Below, piece by piece: positions 41,649 to 50,081 of a stretch of DNA of 50,602 nucleotides. Every line of letters starts with the position of its first letter. Within the stretch, counting starts at the first letter, position 1. The notes beneath the pieces are model-generated. The model had not been told where the DNA came from. It made no database searches and worked only from the letters and a program-made list of their open reading frames with translations. The position numbers and the translations under genes were made by a program. Source of the DNA: Actinomycetota bacterium (lineage in GTDB: Bacteria > Actinomycetota > Actinomycetes > Actinomycetales > Microbacteriaceae). Location: assembly GCA_005778835.1 (NCBI GenBank), contig SXMG01000090.1, positions 1 through 50,602 on the forward strand, in the 5' to 3' direction.

Positions 41649-42169
41649 TCGGCCGGCCTCCGCGGATCCCAGAGGCGCACGGTCGCGTCGCGCTCGTAGG
41701 CCTTGCCCTCGGGGTAGCTCACGAGCTCGAGCTGCATGCCCCAGGGCGACAGGAAGTACACCCAGCGCTGGCCCTCGCTGGAGTTGCGGCTCGACGTCGG
41801 CTCGCCGAGCAGCCGCACGCCGTGCTCGCGCAAGTGGGCGATACCGGCATCGAGGTCGTCGACGTAGAACGCCAGGTGGTGGCCTCCGATGTCGCTGTTG
41901 CGCGGCTGGGGCGCCTGACCGTCGGCCGACTCCCACTGGAAGATCTCGAAGTTCGGGCCGTGACCGCAGCGGAAGAAGCGCAGCTCGCGCACGACCGAGC
42001 GGGGGTGCACGTTCAAGTGCTCGTGCATCCAGTCGTCATCGCGCTCGAAGGGGCCGAGGGTGTAGACGTACTCGCACCCGATGACGTCGACGAAGAACCG
42101 CTGGGCTTCGTCGAGGTCGGGCACCGTGAAGCCGATGTGCTCGGTGCCTCTCAACCCGGGTAGCGCCAT
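41645..42169 (-). CDS. VOC-superfamily (glyoxalase/bleomycin-resistance/dioxygenase) protein
   Basis: 174 residues with two beta-alpha-beta-beta-beta units. The first starts GTEHIGFTVPDLDEAQRFFVDVIG; its metal-position candidates are His11 and the Glu in NFEIFQWE. The second has GGHHLAFYVDDLDAGIAHLREHG and GMQLELVSYP. The two His and two Glu fit a metal-binding VOC enzyme such as a lyase, epimerase or extradiol dioxygenase. AAGGGA lies 8 bases before ATG 42169. First gene of the unit with gntR and the aldehyde dehydrogenase; the operator ACTGGATGCAAT covers its promoter. Confidence 0.85.
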   Translation of the reverse strand: MALPGLRGTEHIGFTVPDLDEAQRFFVDVIGCEYVYTLGPFERDDDWMHEHLNVHPRSVVRELRFFRCGHGPNFEIFQWESADGQAPQPRNSDIGGHHLAFYVDDLDAGIAHLREHGVRLLGEPTSSRNSSEGQRWVYFLSPWGMQLELVSYPEGKAYERDATVRLWDPRRPAE

Positions 42170-42192
42170 GTCGACATCCCTTCTTCGCGACG

Positions 42193-42208
42193 ACTGGATG
42201 CAATCCTA
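42193..42208 (-). promoter_or_regulatory. GntR operator O1 overlapping the VOC-gntR-ALDH promoter
   Basis: ACTGGATGCAAT (42193-42204) overlaps minus-strand -10 box TAGGAT (42203-42208). It is one base different from O2, and both point the same way on the plus strand, 63 bp apart (six helical turns). It lies 24 bp before the VOC start. Confidence 0.6.
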
Positions 42209-42250
42209 GCCACAGCGGTGGACGCACGGCCAGGAATCCGGCGAAACTTG

Positions 42251-42279
42251 TTGAGATTGGATGCAATTGCGGGTATCGT
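42251..42279 (+). promoter_or_regulatory. Leaderless promoter of the E1-E2 operon with GntR operator O2
   Basis: -35 TTGAGA (42251-42256), 17-bp spacer, -10 TATCGT (42274-42279), then 7 bases to ATG 42287, so the transcript should start at the start codon. ATTGGATGCAAT (42256-42267, the arms ATTG/CAAT are palindromic) fills the spacer, an ideal place for repression. Confidence 0.65.
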
Positions 42280-42286
42280 CACGGCC

Positions 42287-44473
42287 ATGCCGAAACAACG
42301 ACGTTTGGAATCCACCGCTCCGTGGGTCGAGCTCAGCACGACGGCCGCCGACTGGAAAGCAGCCGACCCTGCGCTGCTCGCCACGATGCTCGGCCAGCTG
42401 CACCTCATCCGCGCCTTCGAAGAGCGCGTGCTCGACCTGGCCGCCGAGGGTCTCGTGCACGGCCCGGCGCACTCGTCGATCGGCCAGGAGGGCGGCGCCG
42501 TCGGCTCGATCGTCGGTCTGCGCTCCTCCGACGCCGTCAACGGCTCGCACCGCGGCCACCACCAGTTTCTCGCCAAGGCGCTGACGCACGTCGCGCAGGG
42601 CGGCCTCGATGTCGACGCGCTCGTCACCGCCGACATCCAGACCGTGCTGCAGAAGACGCTGGCCGAGATTCTCGGTCTGGCGCAGGGCTACTGCCGCGGC
42701 CGTGGCGGCTCGATGCACCTGCAGTGGTTCGAGGCCGGCGCGCTCGGCACGAACGCCATCGTCGGCGGCGGCGCCCCGATGGCCACCGGCAACGCCTGGG
42801 CCCAGAAGCGCTCGGGCACGACCGATCTCACCATCAACTACTTCGGCGACGGTGCCGCGCAGATCGGCTCGGTGCTCGAGTCGATGAACCTCGCCGCTGC
42901 CTGGAAGCTGCCGGTCTGCTTCTTCGTCGAGAACAACTTCTACGCGGTCGCGACCCGCATCGAGGAGAGCGTGGCCGACACGCGACTCTCGGTGCGCGGC
43001 ATGGGCTTCGGCATTCCGTCCTGGCGCGTCGACGGCATGGACCCGCTCGCCGTGCACCTCGCGATGGAGCAGGCCGCCGAGGTCATGCGCTCGGGCGGCG
43101 GCCCGGCCGTCGTCGAGGCCGAGGTCTACCGCTTCTTCCACCAGAACGGGCCGTACCCGGGCAGCGCCTTCGGCTACCGCACGAAAGAAGAAGAGGCAGA
43201 GTGGAAGAAGCGCGACCCGCTCGAGCGCGTCGCCCGCGAGATGATCAAGCTCGGTCTCATCGATGAGGCCGGCGTCGAGAGCGTGCGCGCCCAGGCGGTC
43301 GCGGCGATGGATGCGGCCACCGAGCCCCTGCTCGAGGCCGACCCCGAGAAGCAGGGCCGCCGGCGCATCCGCCCCGAGCTCTGGCCCGACCCGAACTTCG
43401 TCGACGTCGGCGTGCGCGGCGACGCGAGCGAGCTCGACCCGCTCACCGCGCTCGACCCGAGCACGTCAGACGCCGCGCGCGAGGAGACGAAGTTCGTCGA
43501 CGCCGTGGCCGGGGTCATGGAGCGCCGGATGTCGCAAGACGATCGCATCGTGGTGCTCGGTGAGGACATCCACCGGCTCAAGGGCGGCACGAACGGCGCG
43601 ACCAAGGGTCTCGCCGACGCCTTCCCCGACCGCATTCTCGGCACGCCGATCAGCGAGAACGCCTTCATGGGCCTCGGCGGCGGGCTCGCGCTCGACGGGC
43701 GCTACCGGCCCGTCATCGAGTTCATGTACCCCGACTTCATGTGGGTGGCCGCCGACCAGGTGTTCAACCAGGTGGGCAAGGCGCGGCACATGTTCGGCGG
43801 TGACAACCCCGTGCCGCTCGTGCTGCGCACGAAGGTCGCGATGGGCTCCGGCTATGGCTCGCAGCACCTCATGGACCCGGCGGGCATCTTCGCCACGAGC
43901 CCGGGCTGGCGCATCGTCGCCCCCTCGACGGCGGCCGACTACGTGGGCCTCATGAACGCGGCGCTCGCGCTGCAGGACCCGGTGCTCGTCATCGAGCACG
44001 TCGACCTCTACGGCGAGAAGGACGAGGTCATCGCCGGCGATCTGGACTACATCATTCCGCCGGGCACCGCCGCGGTGCGCCGCGAGGGCGCCGAGATGAC
44101 GGTCATCAGCTACCTCTCGATGGTGCGGCATTGCGCCGAGGCCATTGAGCAGACGGGCGTGGATGCTGAGCTCGTCGACCTGCGCTGGCTCGACCGCGCG
44201 TCGATCGACTGGGCGACCATCGAGGCCAGCGTCAAGAAGACGAACGCGGTGCTCATCGTCGAGCAGGGAGCCCTCGGCACCTCGTACGGCGGCTGGCTCG
44301 CCGACGAGATTCAGCGCCGGTTCTTCGACTGGCTCGACCAGCCGGTGCAGCGCGTCACGGGCACCGAGTCGTCGCCGTCGATCTCGCGCGTGCTCGAGCG
44401 TGCCGCGATCGCCCGCACCGAAGAGGTCGTCGCCGGCCTCGAGACCGTGCGCCGGAATGCGGGGGGTGCCTGA
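42287..44473 (+). CDS. Fused 2-oxoacid dehydrogenase E1 component (alpha-beta)
   Basis: 728 residues from ATG 42287, set by the -10 box just upstream; the frame is open to 42218 but without support. Residues about 25-370 are E1 alpha: GHHQFLAK, CRGRGGSMH and the thiamine-diphosphate motif NYFGDGAAQIGS...VENN. Residues about 400-728 are E1 beta: VVLGEDIH, TPISENAFMGLGGGLAL, FMYPDFMWVAADQVFNQ and a transketolase C-domain (VELVDLRWLDRASID, LIVEQGALG). The fused form takes a 2-oxoacid or acetoin, decarboxylates it and passes an acyl group to E2. Ends one base into E2 (TGATG). Substrate not determinable; the context favours a branched-chain or acetoin-type complex over housekeeping pyruvate dehydrogenase. 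Confidence 0.9.
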   Translation: MPKQRRLESTAPWVELSTTAADWKAADPALLATMLGQLHLIRAFEERVLDLAAEGLVHGPAHSSIGQEGGAVGSIVGLRSSDAVNGSHRGHHQFLAKALTHVAQGGLDVDALVTADIQTVLQKTLAEILGLAQGYCRGRGGSMHLQWFEAGALGTNAIVGGGAPMATGNAWAQKRSGTTDLTINYFGDGAAQIGSVLESMNLAAAWKLPVCFFVENNFYAVATRIEESVADTRLSVRGMGFGIPSWRVDGMDPLAVHLAMEQAAEVMRSGGGPAVVEAEVYRFFHQNGPYPGSAFGYRTKEEEAEWKKRDPLERVAREMIKLGLIDEAGVESVRAQAVAAMDAATEPLLEADPEKQGRRRIRPELWPDPNFVDVGVRGDASELDPLTALDPSTSDAAREETKFVDAVAGVMERRMSQDDRIVVLGEDIHRLKGGTNGATKGLADAFPDRILGTPISENAFMGLGGGLALDGRYRPVIEFMYPDFMWVAADQVFNQVGKARHMFGGDNPVPLVLRTKVAMGSGYGSQHLMDPAGIFATSPGWRIVAPSTAADYVGLMNAALALQDPVLVIEHVDLYGEKDEVIAGDLDYIIPPGTAAVRREGAEMTVISYLSMVRHCAEAIEQTGVDAELVDLRWLDRASIDWATIEASVKKTNAVLIVEQGALGTSYGGWLADEIQRRFFDWLDQPVQRVTGTESSPSISRVLERAAIARTEEVVAGLETVRRNAGGA

Positions 44474-45732
44474 TGGCCACGACCATCCGCATGCCCGAGG
44501 TGCTCGCGAACGTCACCGAGGCCGCCGTGCAGAAGTGGCTCGTCGCCCCGGGCGACGCCATCGCCGTGGGGCAGCCCTTCGCCGAGATCGAGACCGAGAA
44601 GGCCGTCGTCGAGTACACGGCCGAGACGGCGGGAACCGTGCTCGAGCTGCTCATCAAGGAGGGCGACAACGTCGACGTCGGCGCCCCCATCGCGATCGTG
44701 GGGGAGGCGGGGGAGGTGGCCCCCGCCTCTCCCGCGGCAGACTCCTCTGCCGCTGAACCCGCGGCCACCGCCGCACCCGCCGAGCCGGCACCTGCCGCAG
44801 CAGCACCCGCTGCGCCCGAGCAGACCACGGCCGCTCCGGGGGGCGAGGCGCACCCCGGAGCGCGCCGGTTCATCAGCCCGCTCGTGCGTCGGCTCGCTCG
44901 AGAGCGCGGGCTCGATCTGTCGTCGGTCACGGGTAGCGGCCCCGACGGCCGCATCGTGCGGCGCGACATCGAGGCGCTCGTCGCCGGCGCCGCCGCGCCG
45001 GCATCGCCCGCCCCCGCAGCGGCGGCCACGGCAGCCCCTGCGTCGGCCTCGGCCGAGCCCGACCTCATTCCGCACAGCCGCATGCGCACGACGATCGCTC
45101 GCCGGCTCACCGAGAGCAAGTCGACGGTGCCGCACTTCTACCTCACGGCCGATCTCCGCGTCGACCGGCTGCTCGAGCTTCGGCGCGAGATCAACGCGAT
45201 CGACGGCGTCAAGATCTCGGTCAACGACCTGGTCGTCAAGGCGGTGGCAGCGGCATTCGCCGATGTGCCCGAGGCCAACACGACGTGGAGCGACGAGGGT
45301 CGACTGCGTCACCGCACTGCCGACATCGCGATCGCGGTCTCGCTCGACGACGGACTCGTGACACCGGTGGTGCGCGGCGTCGAGTCGCTCACGGTCACGG
45401 CCCTCTCGGCCGCGATCGTCGACCTCGCCACGCGGGCCCGCGAGGGCAAGCTCAAGCAGCACGAGATCGAGGGCGGCAGCTTCGCCGTCTCGAACCTCGG
45501 CATGTTCGGCACGCAGGCGTTCAGCGCGATCATCAATCCGCCGCAGGCGGGAATCCTCGCGGTCGGCGCGGCGCGTCAAGCTCCCGTCGTGGTCGACGGT
45601 GCGCTCGAGGTCGGCATGGTCATGACCGTGACGCTCTCGGCCGATCACCGCGTCATGGATGGCGCGCTCGCCGCGCGCTGGCTCGCCGCCTTCACTGCTC
45701 GCATCGAGAACCCGGTGTCGATCCTCGCCTGA
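44473..45732 (+). CDS. 2-oxoacid dehydrogenase E2 component (dihydrolipoamide acyltransferase)
   Basis: 419 residues. One lipoyl domain (about 1-77) with the lipoylated Lys43 in ETEKAVVEY. A long Ala/Pro/Glu linker (about 78-128), then the peripheral-subunit-binding domain (about 131-171: ISPLVRRLARERGLDLSSV, GPDGRIVRRDIEAL). A second Ala/Pro linker (about 175-197), then the catalytic domain (about 200-419) with SVNDLVVKAVAAAF, FAVSNLGMFGTQAFSAIINPPQAG and the active-site ADHRVMDG with its His. It transfers the acyl group from lipoate to CoA. No E3 (dihydrolipoamide dehydrogenase) gene is in the window, so E3 must be shared from elsewhere. Confidence 0.93.
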   Translation: MATTIRMPEVLANVTEAAVQKWLVAPGDAIAVGQPFAEIETEKAVVEYTAETAGTVLELLIKEGDNVDVGAPIAIVGEAGEVAPASPAADSSAAEPAATAAPAEPAPAAAAPAAPEQTTAAPGGEAHPGARRFISPLVRRLARERGLDLSSVTGSGPDGRIVRRDIEALVAGAAAPASPAPAAAATAAPASASAEPDLIPHSRMRTTIARRLTESKSTVPHFYLTADLRVDRLLELRREINAIDGVKISVNDLVVKAVAAAFADVPEANTTWSDEGRLRHRTADIAIAVSLDDGLVTPVVRGVESLTVTALSAAIVDLATRAREGKLKQHEIEGGSFAVSNLGMFGTQAFSAIINPPQAGILAVGAARQAPVVVDGALEVGMVMTVTLSADHRVMDGALAARWLAAFTARIENPVSILA

Positions 45733-45857
45733 CCGCGCGCGTTTCCCCGCGCTGAAGAACCGCAGAACTTTCACGAATCACGGGCGCCTTCGCGGCGGCC
45801 GCTCGGCGCGCGCGGGATAGTGTTCCCCTGGTCGCCGATGACCTGAGGGAGCCCGCT

Positions 45858-47009
45858 ATGCAGATCGCCATCCGGCGCGAACCGATCGACGGAGAGCTGC
45901 GCGTCGCCGCGACTCCGGCCACGGTGAGCCAGTACGTCGCCGCGGGCTACGCGGTCACGGTCGAGAAGGGTGCCGGTGTCGCGGCCGGCCACGCCGATGC
46001 CGCCTATGCCGACGCGGGCGCGACGCTCGTGGCGAGCATCCCGCTCGCGAAGATCAACGTGCTCGCCCACGTGCGTCCGCTCGATGCCGCGACGATCGCG
46101 GCGCTGCCGAAAGGTGCGGTCACCGTGGGCTTCGCCTCGCCCGCGAGCGAACTCGACGGTGTCGCGGCGCTCGCCGAACGCGGGGTCACGGCGTTCTCGC
46201 TCGAGCTGATTCCGCGCATCTCGCGCGCTCAGTCGATGGATGCGCTGACCTCGCAGTCGCTCGTCGCCGGCTACCGCTGCGTGCTCGAGGCCGCGATGCG
46301 GTTCGACCGGTTCCTTCCTCTCTACATGACCGCGGCTGGAACGATCCCGCCCGCGAAAGCCCTCGTGCTGGGCGCGGGAGTCGCCGGCCTGCAGGCGATC
46401 GCGACGGCCAAGCGGCTCGGCGCCAAGGTCTCGGCCTACGACGTGCGCTCGGCCTCCGCCGACGAGGTGCAGTCGATGGGCGGCACCTTCATCCACCTCG
46501 AGCTCGACGCCGAGGCCGATGCTGCGGGCGGCTACGCGAAAGAGCTCGCCGCCGACCGCGCGGATCGCCAGCGGCAGCTGCTCGCGCCGCACATCGCCGA
46601 CGCCGACCTCATCATCACGACGGCGGCGATTCCCGGGAGGCCCGCACCGCGGCTCGTGACGGCAGAGATGGTGCAGGCCATGCGCCCCGGCTCGGTCATC
46701 GTCGACCTGGCCGCCGAGACGGGCGGCAACGTCGAAGGCGCCGTTCCGGGCGTCGACACCGCCGTGCCGGTCGCGGGCGGCACCGTCACGATCGTCGGCA
46801 TGAAGGATGCTCCCTCGACGATGCCCGCCGACGCCTCGCGCCTGCTCGCCCAGAACATCGCGAACTTCATCGCGCTCATGACGGTCGAGGGCGGCCTGAC
46901 CCCCGACTTCGACGACGAGGTTGTCGCGTCGTCCTGTCTCACCCACGAGGGAGCGGTGCGGCACGAGCCCACCGCCGCAGCCCTCGCCGACCGAAAGGGT
47001 GCGAACTGA
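45858..47009 (+). CDS. pntAA: NAD(P) transhydrogenase alpha subunit, soluble part
   Basis: 383 residues, the NAD(H)-binding domain I of proton-translocating transhydrogenase. IAIRREPIDGELRVAATPATV at the start, the Rossmann motif VLGAGVAGLQAIATAKRLGAKVSAYDVR (about 168-195; quoted in parts), RADRQRQLLAPHIADADLIITTAAIPGRPAP, and VDLAAETGGN near the NAD site. GAGGGAG precedes ATG 45858. It works with the next two genes to drive NADP reduction by NADH at the expense of the proton gradient. The alpha subunit is split into two genes, as is usual outside enteric bacteria. Confidence 0.95.
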   Translation: MQIAIRREPIDGELRVAATPATVSQYVAAGYAVTVEKGAGVAAGHADAAYADAGATLVASIPLAKINVLAHVRPLDAATIAALPKGAVTVGFASPASELDGVAALAERGVTAFSLELIPRISRAQSMDALTSQSLVAGYRCVLEAAMRFDRFLPLYMTAAGTIPPAKALVLGAGVAGLQAIATAKRLGAKVSAYDVRSASADEVQSMGGTFIHLELDAEADAAGGYAKELAADRADRQRQLLAPHIADADLIITTAAIPGRPAPRLVTAEMVQAMRPGSVIVDLAAETGGNVEGAVPGVDTAVPVAGGTVTIVGMKDAPSTMPADASRLLAQNIANFIALMTVEGGLTPDFDDEVVASSCLTHEGAVRHEPTAAALADRKGAN

Positions 47010-47317
47010 TGGATGCCATCACGCTGCTGACCTTCTTCGTGCTGTCGGTGTTCGTCGGCTTCGAGGTCGTCTCGAAGGTGTCGAGCACGCTGCACACCCC
47101 GCTCATGTCGGGGGCAAACGCCATCCACGGCATCATTCTGGTCGGCGCCGTCATCGTCGCCGGGCAGGCCGAGAGCACGCTCGTGCTCGTCGTCGCCCTC
47201 GTCGCGGTGCTCATGGCGACCATCAACCTGGTCGGCGGCTTCGTCGTCACCGACCGCATGCTCACGATGTTCGGCGGCCGGCCCAAGGCTCCCGCGCGTG
47301 AGGAGGCGGCCCAGTGA
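47009..47317 (+). CDS. pntAB: NAD(P) transhydrogenase alpha subunit, membrane part
   Basis: 102 residues, three predicted membrane helices (LLTFFVLSVFVGFEVVSKV; AIHGIILVGAVIVAG; LVLVVALVAVLMATINLVGGFVV, each given as its core). SSTLHTPLMSGANAIHGI is the conserved loop of the domain II part. It starts one base inside pntAA (TGATG) and ends one base into pntB. Confidence 0.95.
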   Translation: MDAITLLTFFVLSVFVGFEVVSKVSSTLHTPLMSGANAIHGIILVGAVIVAGQAESTLVLVVALVAVLMATINLVGGFVVTDRMLTMFGGRPKAPAREEAAQ

Positions 47318-48720
47318 TGCTGCTCAGCCCCGAGCTCACGGCACTGCTCTACCTCGTCGCGGCCGTCTGCTTCATCCTCGCTCTCAAGGGCCTCGGCTCG
47401 CCGAAGACCGCCCGCCGCGGCAACCTGATCGGCGCATTCGGCGCGGTGCTCGCCATGGTCGTGGTCTTCCTCTCGACCGAGCTCGACAACGTCGCCCTGA
47501 TTCTCGGCGTCATCGCCGTCGGCACGATCATCGCCGTGCCCGCGTCGCGCATGGTCAAGATGACGCAGATGCCGCAGCTCGTGGCCCTGTTCAACGGCGT
47601 CGGCGGCGGCGCGGCAGCGCTCGTCGCGCTGCTCGAGCTGCAGCACAGCACGACAATCGGCGCCTTCATCGCCGTGGCGTTCACCCTGCTCATCGGCTCG
47701 ATCTCGTTCTCGGGCTCGGTCATCACGTTCCTCAAGCTGCAAGAGCTCATGCCGACGCGGCCCATCGTGTTCCCCGGCCAGGCACTCGTGATCGTGCTGC
47801 TGCTCGTCGTCGGACTCGCGAGCGCGGTCATCATCGTGCTCGACGACGCCGTGCTCGTGGGCCTCGGCCTCGCGGGCGCGAAGACGGTCGCCGCCATCGT
47901 GGCCCTTCTCGTCGGCCTCGTGCTCGGCGTGCTGCTCGTGCTGCCGGTCGGCGGAGCCGATGTGCCCATCGTCATCTCGCTGCTCAACGCCGGCACCGGC
48001 CTCGCGGTCGCAGCCTCGGGTCTCGTGCTCAGCAACACGCTGCTGCTGGTCGCGGGCACCCTCGTGGGAGCATCCGGCTCGATCCTCACGCGCGAGATGG
48101 CGAAGGCCATGGGGCGCAGTGTCACGGGCACGCTCTTCGGGGCGTTCCGCGGCGGATCGACGGCGGGCTCGACCGCCGTGAGCGATCGCCCCGTGCGGTC
48201 GTCGAGCGCAGAGGATGTCGCCATTCTGCTCGGCTACGCCCAGCGCATCATCGTCGTGCCGGGCTACGGCCTCGCGGTCGCCCAGGCGCAGCACACGATG
48301 GCCGAGCTCGCCACCACGCTCGAGGCGAAGGGCATTGAGGTCGTCTTCGGCATCCACCCCGTCGCGGGTCGCATGCCCGGCCACTTGAACGTGCTGCTCG
48401 CCGAGGCGAACGTGCCCTACGAGGTGCTCGCCGAGATGGACGAGGTGAACCCGCAGTTCAAGAACGCCGACGTCGCCCTCGTCGTGGGTGCGAACGACGT
48501 CGTCAACCCCGCGGCGAAGACGAGCCCCGGCTCGCCGATCTACGGCATGCCGATTCTCGACGTCGCGGCGGCCCGACAGGTGGTCTTTCTCAAGCGTTCG
48601 ATGCGCCCCGGCTTCGCGGGCATCGAGAACGACCTGCTCTACGAGCCCCAGACGACGCTGCTGTTCGGCGACGCGAAAGACTCGCTGACCAAGGTGCTGA
48701 CGGCCGTCAAGAACCTCTAG
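47317..48720 (+). CDS. pntB: NAD(P) transhydrogenase beta subunit
   Basis: 467 residues from ATG 47317; GTG 47314 gives one more residue and sits at better distance (7 bases) from AGGAGG, so either is possible. Residues about 1-270 are membrane helices of domain II (for example FILALKGLGSPKTARRGN then ALFNGVGGGAAALVALLEL). Residues about 285-467 are the NADP(H)-binding domain III: IIVVPGYGLAVAQAQHTMAEL, GIHPVAGRMPGHLNVLLAEA, VALVVGANDVVNPAA, MPILDVAAARQVVFLKRSM and GYAGI-like GFAGIENDL. Completes the pntAA-pntAB-pntB operon, an NADPH supply that would serve the many reductases nearby. Confidence 0.95.
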   Translation: MLLSPELTALLYLVAAVCFILALKGLGSPKTARRGNLIGAFGAVLAMVVVFLSTELDNVALILGVIAVGTIIAVPASRMVKMTQMPQLVALFNGVGGGAAALVALLELQHSTTIGAFIAVAFTLLIGSISFSGSVITFLKLQELMPTRPIVFPGQALVIVLLLVVGLASAVIIVLDDAVLVGLGLAGAKTVAAIVALLVGLVLGVLLVLPVGGADVPIVISLLNAGTGLAVAASGLVLSNTLLLVAGTLVGASGSILTREMAKAMGRSVTGTLFGAFRGGSTAGSTAVSDRPVRSSSAEDVAILLGYAQRIIVVPGYGLAVAQAQHTMAELATTLEAKGIEVVFGIHPVAGRMPGHLNVLLAEANVPYEVLAEMDEVNPQFKNADVALVVGANDVVNPAAKTSPGSPIYGMPILDVAAARQVVFLKRSMRPGFAGIENDLLYEPQTTLLFGDAKDSLTKVLTAVKNL

Positions 48721-48750
48721 CCTCTCAGACGCACGCGGCGGGCGCCGCTC

Positions 48751-50067
48751 TTAGACCTTGTCGCGCCAGCTGCCGGTCGGCTCGTCGTCGCCCTCGACGA
48801 TCTCGATCTCGCTCGTCTCGAGCGGAGGCAGCGAGAGGGTCTCGGTCGGCGGAGCGATGACCGTCGCCTCGTCGCGTCGGTGCCGCAGCACGGTGTCGAT
48901 GTACGAGCTCAGGGCTTCGGCGAGCGGGATCGACCGCGCCTCGTTCTGCGACAGGTACCAGCGGTGCTCGAGCAGCTGGTGGAACATCTCCGGCGTCTCG
49001 AGCTTGCCGCGCAGGTCTTTCGGAATCGCGCGCACGACGGGCTCGAACACGCGCGCGAGCCACTCGTGGGCGACCTCCTCCTCATCCATCTCCCTGCCCG
49101 GGTAGGTGGATGCCGCATAGGCATCGAGGTCGTTGAGCAGGCGGCGGGCCTGGTTCTCGCCGGCGTCGATACCGGTCAGGCGGATGAGCCGGCGCGTGTG
49201 ATGCCCGGCGTCGACGACCTTCGGGCGGATGCGCACCTCGGTGCTCGCCCCGTCGGTCGTGATCGCGAGCTCTTCGATGTCGAAGCCGAGAGCGTTGAGC
49301 CGCTCGACGCGCTGGTTGATGCGCCAGCGCTCCGATCGGTCGAACGACTCCCACCCGGTGAGCTCCCTCCAGAGCGAGCGGTACGACTCGATGATGCCGT
49401 TGCTCGTCTCGATCGCGTCGACGCTCTCGTCGAGGCGCCCGCCCGCCTCGAGGTCGAGAAGCTCGCCAGCGATGTTGACGCGCGCGATCTCGAGATCGTT
49501 CTCGCGCTGACCGTTCGACAGGCCGCCCTCGTAGAGCTGGCCGGTCTCGGCGTCGCCGAGGTAGGCGGCGAACGCTCCCGCGTCGCGGCGGAAGAGCGTG
49601 TTCGAGAGCGAGACGTCGCCCCAGAAGAAGCCGATGATGTGCAGGCGCACGAGCAGCAGCGCGAGAGCATCCACCAGCCGCGTCGCCGTATCGGGGCGCA
49701 GGGTCTGCGAATACAGCGCGCGGTAGGGCAGCGAGAACCGGAGGTGCCGGGTGACGAGCACGGGCAGCAGCTCTTCGCCATCGGCGCTCACACGCCCCGT
49801 GATGACGGCGACGGGCTCGACGCACGGAATGTCGAGCCGCTGCAGCGTGCGCAGCATGTCGTACTCGCGGCGCGCCATCTCTTCGGTCGTCTCTTTCACC
49901 GCGACGACGAAGTCGCTCATGTGCACGAAGCGCACGAGGTGGCGCGAGATGCCCTTGGGCAGCGAGGCGATCGAGTCGTCGGGCCAGAGCTCGAGCGGCA
50001 GGTGCCAGGGCAGATCGAGCAGGGCGGTGTCGGTCACGGCCGACGTGATGTTCAGCGAGGCGGTCAT
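48751..50067 (-). CDS. DUF4032-family protein with kinase-like motif
   Basis: 438 residues from ATG 50067. The first 250 residues look like a degenerate protein/lipopolysaccharide-kinase fold: a Lys in FVVAVKETTEEMARREYDML, then the catalytic-loop-like GFFWGDVSLSNTLFRRD and YLGDAETGQ (position of the metal-binding DxG/DAE). The C-terminal part (about 260-420) is the DUF4032 domain seen in actinobacteria (WRINQRVERLNALGFDIEEL, HEWLARVFEPVVRAIP, EMFHQLLEHRWYLSQNEA). Function unknown. The nearest GGAGAA lies 23 bases upstream but is well placed for a 5-codon minicistron whose stop overlaps this ATG. A frame open to 50148 has no other supported start. Confidence 0.82.
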   Translation of the reverse strand: MTASLNITSAVTDTALLDLPWHLPLELWPDDSIASLPKGISRHLVRFVHMSDFVVAVKETTEEMARREYDMLRTLQRLDIPCVEPVAVITGRVSADGEELLPVLVTRHLRFSLPYRALYSQTLRPDTATRLVDALALLLVRLHIIGFFWGDVSLSNTLFRRDAGAFAAYLGDAETGQLYEGGLSNGQRENDLEIARVNIAGELLDLEAGGRLDESVDAIETSNGIIESYRSLWRELTGWESFDRSERWRINQRVERLNALGFDIEELAITTDGASTEVRIRPKVVDAGHHTRRLIRLTGIDAGENQARRLLNDLDAYAASTYPGREMDEEEVAHEWLARVFEPVVRAIPKDLRGKLETPEMFHQLLEHRWYLSQNEARSIPLAEALSSYIDTVLRHRRDEATVIAPPTETLSLPPLETSEIEIVEGDDEPTGSWRDKV

Positions 50068-50081
50068 GGCAGGGTGCTCAT
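50064..50081 (-). other. Possible 5-codon minicistron (MSTLP) before the DUF4032 gene
   Basis: AGGAG, 9 bases, then ATG AGC ACC CTG CCA TGA; the TGA overlaps the DUF4032 ATG as ATGA. It may explain how a gene without its own close ribosome-binding site is translated. Confidence 0.25.

Noticed and set aside
12486-42286. Mobile-element or genomic-island boundary signs (tRNA, integrase, att repeats, insertion sequences)
   Set aside because: None found by eye at either end; base composition does not visibly change across the borders, so recent transfer is not supported by sequence alone.
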